11,083 nt of DNA, taken from contig JABIFK010000651.1 of the NCBI GenBank assembly GCA_018650745.1, forward strand, positions 1 to 11,083, in the 5' to 3' direction. Under the pieces are notes generated by a model, which was not told the origin of the DNA, did not search any database, and saw nothing but the letters and a program-made list of their open reading frames with translations. Origin of the DNA: Candidatus Latescibacterota bacterium (GTDB lineage: Bacteria; Latescibacterota; UBA2968). Both the position numbers and the translations under genes were made by a program. Of this stretch, positions 7,386 to 11,083 are shown piece by piece; positions within the stretch are counted from its first letter, which is position 1, and each line of letters starts with the position of its first letter.

Positions 7386-8357
7386 TCACCCCACCTGGCT
7401 CTGATGCCGCTCCCACACAACCGATGCGGCGTGAACATCTTGAATGGCCATACCAGAAAAATACACAATTGCCCCCTGTCCGCGCAAATTTTCTATCGTT
7501 CCAAGAGCTGCCTGACCAACATCCATAATCTCTCCTGTACCATCTTTAACATAAGAAATACACCTCCCGGAGGCTTTGGCAGTCAAAAAGTCTCCTGATT
7601 TCAAAACCTGTTCAGAATGATCCGGTATCACCTGTCGGTTTAAAAAGAGCGCCTGTTCCAATTGTTGTGTGCGTTGGTCCCCTCCCAACACAGAAATATG
7701 CACTTTTTCGGTCACCATTCCCTTTTTAAGCACCGGTGTTGGCGTCGGAACAGCTGCCAATATGACGTCGGCATTGCGAACACATGTTTCTATGGTTTCA
7801 AACATCTGCAACTTACAACTCAAGACACCATCGAGGTCATTGGCAAATTGACGACGATTTTCAGCCTTACGACTTGTCGCCCAGATCTCTTCTGGGTGTA
7901 AAGCAACATCAGCACACCGTGCCAACGCCATTGCAATGCGCCCAGTGCCCAAAATAGCAACCTTCTGAATGGGCAACTGGCACATATATTTTGCCCCCAA
8001 CACACCCGCAGCACCCGTTCGCATATTGGTGATGTGCTCAGCGTCTAACACCACGCGTTGGGCGCCTCCCCAATCTTCTAGCTCAATAAAGGCCGTCCGC
8101 TCCCCTAATCGCCCAGTTTTAATATCCGAATGCTCTTCAATGATCTTTCTGCCTCGATATTTCCCTTTCCACTCGCCAGGCAAAGTCAAATGGAACACCT
8201 CCACATCATCTTCGCGCGTTAACGACTCTTCTCGAGCCGGATTCACCATCTCTCCTTTGCCATACAGCTGAAATGCCGCATCACAACTTGCCACAAAATC
8301 TGCCGGTGACATCATAGCGGAGACATCATCATCTGATATTCTAATGACAGAGCTCAA
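7386..8357 (-). CDS. ornithine cyclodeaminase / mu-crystallin family NAD(P)-dependent enzyme
   Basis: Family members are NAD(P)-dependent amino-acid or imine enzymes (ornithine cyclodeaminase, alanine dehydrogenase, siderophore and opine-type enzymes); the substrate here cannot be told. From a TTG start the product is 323 residues, the usual family size. It opens with 'VIRISDDDV'. It keeps residues matching those I recall as substrate ligands in Pseudomonas ornithine cyclodeaminase: Arg42, a Lys at 64 or 66, and Arg113 in 'NMRTGAAG'. The Rossmann motif 'VAILGTGRIAMAL' lies at 133-145. The putative catalytic Asp227 is in 'SVLGGDQ', and the C-terminal 'FSGMAIQDVHAA' is family-typical. TTG at 8357 is chosen because GAGG (8365-8368) is 7 bases upstream and the protein then begins at the conserved strand; an ATG at 8414 has no such site. 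It lies 110 bases after the beta-helix gene and 79 before the secreted-protein gene, same strand. Confidence 0.88.
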   Translation of the reverse strand: MSSVIRISDDDVSAMMSPADFVASCDAAFQLYGKGEMVNPAREESLTREDDVEVFHLTLPGEWKGKYRGRKIIEEHSDIKTGRLGERTAFIELEDWGGAQRVVLDAEHITNMRTGAAGVLGAKYMCQLPIQKVAILGTGRIAMALARCADVALHPEEIWATSRKAENRRQFANDLDGVLSCKLQMFETIETCVRNADVILAAVPTPTPVLKKGMVTEKVHISVLGGDQRTQQLEQALFLNRQVIPDHSEQVLKSGDFLTAKASGRCISYVKDGTGEIMDVGQAALGTIENLRGQGAIVYFSGMAIQDVHAASVVWERHQSQVG

Positions 8358-8364
8358 AAAGTTA

Positions 8365-8368
8365 CCTC
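8365..8368 (-). promoter_or_regulatory. ribosome binding site that decides a TTG start
   Basis: On the minus strand GAGG lies 7 bases before the TTG at 8357. It sits inside the longer ATG-initiated frame (from 8414), and no comparable site precedes that ATG, so TTG is the likelier start of the cyclodeaminase-family gene. Confidence 0.6.
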
Positions 8369-8467
8369 TATGAAAAAAGCTATTTTGGGTAAAAATATAA
8401 CTGGTAAAACACACGCGACTGCTCAGACAAGAACGAAAACGGTGAACGGGGCTTACAAGTAACTACG

Positions 8468-9685
8468 CTACACCAAATTTCCTTCTGCCCGACTGTTCCG
8501 TCCAACTGCCGTAATCGCTTCAATCATACCCACACACAAATTCCCACTCATCAAATTATAATCGCTGGTACCACTCTCTATGATACCACGCGTTTGCGTG
8601 GCAACCTCCTGATCATCAGCGCAACGGTTGCCCTGGACAAGGGTGCGCAACAAATCATCCAATCGAATAGCAGGCCATTTGCCGGGCGCTTGTTGCGAGT
8701 TATTCAAGAGCAAATTACCCGTAATCACCTGCTCTTCTCCCCGATTGGCATCAATGCCACACATGCCATTGTTGGCACACACATTGTTGCTGATAATATC
8801 GTGATGATCAAAACCATTTGCCACGCCACCAATACCGTGTTGCCCATTGCCCTCAAACACACTATCGCTGCAAACCGAATGATGCACCCGCATGCAAAAA
8901 TACAATCCGTCGCCGCCATTGTTACGTCCAATATTGTGTGACCAAACACTGTTGCCCAACCCTGTGCCCGGATGATAACCATGGCCTCGGCAATGGTGTG
9001 CCTGGCACTGAGTCACTTGCACGTCGGCCCCGCGCTGCACACCAATGCCATCACTTGGCCACCACTTTACAGTCACACCCATAATCCGCAAACGCTCACA
9101 ACTCACCATATGTACAGCTGCATACGTAAAGTCCCACCACCGCCCATCATACCCATCTATGCCCATAATCGTTAAATCACGAATTTCTACATCGGTCGAG
9201 TTTTCGCTCCAAATTGCAGGAAAAAAATTGACCACACGTGCCATACTTGCAACAGATACGCTTCGATTCAATGGGCGATCCATACGCACAGACTTGCCAT
9301 CTACAGATTCAACCACTGCATGTGTGCCCCACCACCCGCGCATATTGTCATCTCCCACACCGATTGCTTCACCGACCTTGACTTGCGCACGATTTTTGAG
9401 TGTCAGAGTTCGTCCGCCTTTACGCACATCTTTAGCCAGCGCAATTTCCTTTAAGGGTCTTACACACAAAACAGTTGCAGGCCCTTCGCCAATCAACCTG
9501 ACCCGACTGGGCACTCGGATAGAATTCCGAAGCACATACCGCCCAGCAGGAATAGATACTTGCCCACCCTCATCTGGCAAAGCATCAATGGCCTCTTGAA
9601 TACCACTCGTGGTAGATTTGGGGTCATAAAAATCAATCAGACTTACAGACTGACTGCCAACAGAAGCTTTAGATATATTCTGCAT
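8468..9685 (-). CDS. right-handed parallel beta-helix (pectate-lyase-superfamily-like) protein
   Basis: The 405-residue protein begins with a family-typical lead-in: 'SLIDFYDP' (15-22), then 'GIQEAIDALPDEGGQVSIPA' (28-47) and 'VRLIGEG'. This is seen in pectate-lyase-3-like beta-helix proteins that bind or cleave polysaccharides. From ~155 to the end come repeated rungs rich in Asn, Gly and His ('IRDLTIMGIDG', 'SDGIGVQRGADVQVTQCQAH', 'GGDGLYFCMRVHHSVCSDSV', 'NNVCANNGMCGIDANRG', 'GNLLLNNS'). No signal peptide is visible at this start, so it is either cytoplasmic or the true start differs. The ATG at 9685 is preferred because GGAG (9692-9695) sits 6 bases upstream; the frame also opens at 9763. 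The many Cys and His are notable but I cannot assign a catalytic set. It probably heads the operon with the cyclodeaminase-family gene. Confidence 0.85.
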   Translation of the reverse strand: MQNISKASVGSQSVSLIDFYDPKSTTSGIQEAIDALPDEGGQVSIPAGRYVLRNSIRVPSRVRLIGEGPATVLCVRPLKEIALAKDVRKGGRTLTLKNRAQVKVGEAIGVGDDNMRGWWGTHAVVESVDGKSVRMDRPLNRSVSVASMARVVNFFPAIWSENSTDVEIRDLTIMGIDGYDGRWWDFTYAAVHMVSCERLRIMGVTVKWWPSDGIGVQRGADVQVTQCQAHHCRGHGYHPGTGLGNSVWSHNIGRNNGGDGLYFCMRVHHSVCSDSVFEGNGQHGIGGVANGFDHHDIISNNVCANNGMCGIDANRGEEQVITGNLLLNNSQQAPGKWPAIRLDDLLRTLVQGNRCADDQEVATQTRGIIESGTSDYNLMSGNLCVGMIEAITAVGRNSRAEGNLV

Positions 9686-9769
9686 AAAAGTCTCCAATGA
9701 AAGCGTACCAAAAGAAACGCCATTAAATGCGCGCACCAAAATACACCACGCGTTAAACATCACCGTGTT

Positions 9770-9847
9770 TTATATCTGAGGGCTCTCCAAAAAGACCTGC
9801 CCTCCCAAATCCTGATAGTTACCAACCCAATACGCATTGCCAAACAT
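9770..9847 (-). CDS. possible 25-residue small protein or leader peptide
   Basis: An ATG at 9847 follows GGGAGGG with 5 bases spacing, one of the best ribosome sites in the window. The ORF encodes 25 residues ('MFGNAYWVGNYQDLGGQ', then 'VFLESPQI') and ends in TAA (9770-9772). It is in the same frame as the beta-helix gene: apart from that TAA the frame stays open from 9847 to 8468. A candidate promoter (9882-9910) would place it at the start of the beta-helix transcript. It could be a leader peptide, an independent small protein, or the start of a formerly longer gene broken by a stop. No family is recognised. Confidence 0.35.
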   Translation of the reverse strand: MFGNAYWVGNYQDLGGQVFLESPQI

Positions 9848-9862
9848 GACAGCCCTCCCGAG

Positions 9863-9891
9863 TTGATTTTGATGGGCATACAGCATATGTT
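9863..9891 (+). promoter_or_regulatory. possible promoter for the Nudix gene
   Basis: TTGATT (9863-9868), an exact 17-base spacer and TATGTT (9886-9891) lie about 40 bases upstream of the Nudix ATG. Each box matches four of six consensus positions. The -10 region overlaps that of the divergent candidate promoter. Confidence 0.4.
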
Positions 9892-9910
9892 AAACAACAT
9901 TCATGAACAA
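9882..9910 (-). promoter_or_regulatory. possible promoter for the small ORF and beta-helix gene
   Basis: On the minus strand TTGTTC (9905-9910), a 17-base spacer and TATGCT (9882-9887) face the small ORF at 9847. The -35 box matches only three of six positions. Both divergent -10 boxes share the palindromic CATATG at 9884-9889. Confidence 0.3.
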
Positions 9911-9930
9911 ATACTTTTAGGAGATATGTT

Positions 9931-10545
9931 ATGCAAGTCGAAATCAGATCAATTGAAACACCTTACCAATTTACATTACCCAATGGGCATGTGTTATTCA
10001 AAATTGAAGAGGCCACACTTTCCCATGAAACATTTAAGGGCGGCATGACACCCGAAATCACGCGCATCAATTTTGAACGCGGAGACGGTGTGGGCGTACT
10101 TCTGTATGCCGAAGAAAAAGATGAAGTCGTTTTGGTCGAGCAATTCAGATATCCTGTATATGCAAGCCGTTCGATCAACGATGACTGCCCCACAGGTTGG
10201 CTGCTGGAAATTGTGGCAGGTATCAAAGATGGAGAAGGGCATCGTGTGGCACGCCGGGAGTTGCTTGAAGAAACGGGATTTGAGCTGACAAAGGATCTCG
10301 AGCATCTTACCACATTCTATCTCAGCCCTGGAGGAAGTTCAGAACAGATGGAACTGTATTTGGCACATGTAAAAAAGGCCGATGGCATTCAACCCCACAC
10401 CGGCCTTCAATCTGAAACAGAAGACATTCGCACCCACACGCTACCCTTTAGTCAAGCACTACAGATGATTAAAGATGGCCGCATAAGAGATGCCAAAACC
10501 ATGATTGCATTGATGTTATTAAGAGACCAACGCAAAACAGCTTAG
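9931..10545 (+). CDS. Nudix hydrolase, ADP-ribose pyrophosphatase / NudK-like
   Basis: Nudix enzymes hydrolyse nucleoside diphosphates linked to another group, using a metal held by the REUXEEXGU helix. The 204-residue protein fits the ADP-ribose / GDP-mannose pyrophosphatase branch. It has an N-terminal beta domain, 'VVLVEQFRYPVY' (66-77), a Nudix box at 97-117 with intact 'RRELLEETGF', and then 'FYLSPGGSSEQMELYLA' (129-145), the usual loop of this branch. The segment between the opening glycine and RE is one residue shorter than the standard GX5EX7RE pattern, although the metal-binding REXXEE is complete. AGGAG (9919-9923) lies 7 bases before the ATG. The substrate (ADP-ribose, sugar nucleotide or other) cannot be fixed. 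Its stop interlocks with that of the convergent CinA-like gene. Confidence 0.93.
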   Translation: MQVEIRSIETPYQFTLPNGHVLFKIEEATLSHETFKGGMTPEITRINFERGDGVGVLLYAEEKDEVVLVEQFRYPVYASRSINDDCPTGWLLEIVAGIKDGEGHRVARRELLEETGFELTKDLEHLTTFYLSPGGSSEQMELYLAHVKKADGIQPHTGLQSETEDIRTHTLPFSQALQMIKDGRIRDAKTMIALMLLRDQRKTA

Positions 10546-11030
10546 CCAGATTTCACACACTCAGCCAAAAGATCCAGCGCAGCCTGCGCAAAGGCTTCCA
10601 TATTGATCCCCCGATCAGTCTGACCGGTCTGAATCGTAATCGCACGTTCCATATTCGGGCCCACAACACCCACGCAGGTATGACCAGGCGGGTTACCGTA
10701 TCGGTTTCCCGTGGGTCCGGCAGCACCCGTCTCGCCAATGCCCCAATCGGCATCCAAACGTTCTCTGACTGCACGCGCCAAATGCAATGCATGCACTTCT
10801 GTCGCAGCACGCTCTTCAGCCATAGCCTCATCAGATACGCCCATCAACACCTGCTTGGCAACAGACGTATAAACAGCCCCACCCCCTTTAAAATATGCCG
10901 ACGCACCAGGCACAGCCAATAACGCAGCCGAAATAACCCCACCCGAAGACGATTCAGCAACCGCCACAGTTTGCCCATTCTCTTTAAGCAATGAACCAAC
11001 GCCACTCCCCATCGTTTTGAAATCTGCCAT
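10542..11030 (-). CDS. stand-alone CinA C-terminal domain protein (PncC-type amidase family)
   Basis: The family's best-known activity is nicotinamide-nucleotide amidase: NMN is deamidated to nicotinate mononucleotide and ammonia in pyridine-nucleotide recycling. The 162-residue protein is the single-domain form, with no N-terminal MoCF/COG1058 domain. It shows 'VAVAESSSGG' (22-31) with the expected nucleophile Ser27, 'PGASAYFKGGGAVYTSVAK' (41-59) with Lys59 as likely partner, 'ETGAAGPTG' (100-108) and 'PPGHTCVGV' (114-122). The usual ESCTGG is ESSSGG, and the AVSE/AMAEG segment is divergent, placing it in a side branch whose substrate may differ. The ATG at 11030 has AAGGA (11035-11039) 4 bases upstream. 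Its TAA overlaps the convergent Nudix TAG by 4 bases. The region 11031-11083 is too short to show its promoter. Confidence 0.85.
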   Translation of the reverse strand: MADFKTMGSGVGSLLKENGQTVAVAESSSGGVISAALLAVPGASAYFKGGGAVYTSVAKQVLMGVSDEAMAEERAATEVHALHLARAVRERLDADWGIGETGAAGPTGNRYGNPPGHTCVGVVGPNMERAITIQTGQTDRGINMEAFAQAALDLLAECVKSG

Positions 11031-11083
11031 ATGATCCTTTCGGTGCTATTCGTAGCAAAATCAACAGGTCCACTCAAAGTATC

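Overview
The window looks like bacterial chromosome from an uncultured lineage, at moderate-to-low GC with tightly packed genes on both strands. The best taxonomic hint is the 783-residue secreted protein. It combines carboxypeptidase-regulatory-like repeats, a dockerin-type calcium pair and a C-terminal 'PNPFNP' FlgD/type-A-sorting-like domain. That layout is typical of the FCB-related candidate phyla (Latescibacterota, Poribacteria and similar). This placement is inference; no marker gene such as rRNA is present.

Left part (1-1333, + strand): the last ~59 codons of an M81/MlrC-like metallopeptidase, with an apparent reading-frame break at the window edge, run into fbaB (class I fructose-bisphosphate aldolase). 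A 19-bp perfect hairpin (1292-1333) separates fbaB from the convergent gene and can terminate in both directions.

1350-3234 (- strand): a charged 144-residue orphan protein read from a near-consensus sigma-70 promoter, followed by a 465-residue HDOD / zinc-ribbon / receiver signalling protein. Divergent from them is mazG (3462-4235, +), whose end overlaps by 7 bp a convergent 169-residue gene. That gene joins an integrase-arm-like N-terminus to what looks like a catalytically dead PD-(D/E)XK nuclease fold. It is the most unusual protein in the window.

4900-9847 (- strand): in transcription order, a possible 25-codon leader ORF, a right-handed beta-helix protein, an ornithine-cyclodeaminase/mu-crystallin family enzyme with a TTG start, and the large secreted repeat protein closed by a hairpin terminator. 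The first three may form one transcript.

9931-11030: a Nudix hydrolase (+) and a stand-alone CinA-C/PncC-type amidase (-) end in interlocked stop codons. With mazG they give the window a nucleotide-housekeeping flavour (NTP, ADP-ribose-type and pyridine-nucleotide turnover), but no pathway is demonstrated. I see no tRNA, rRNA, CRISPR array, insertion sequence or complete mobile element, and no gene-free stretch over 300 bases.
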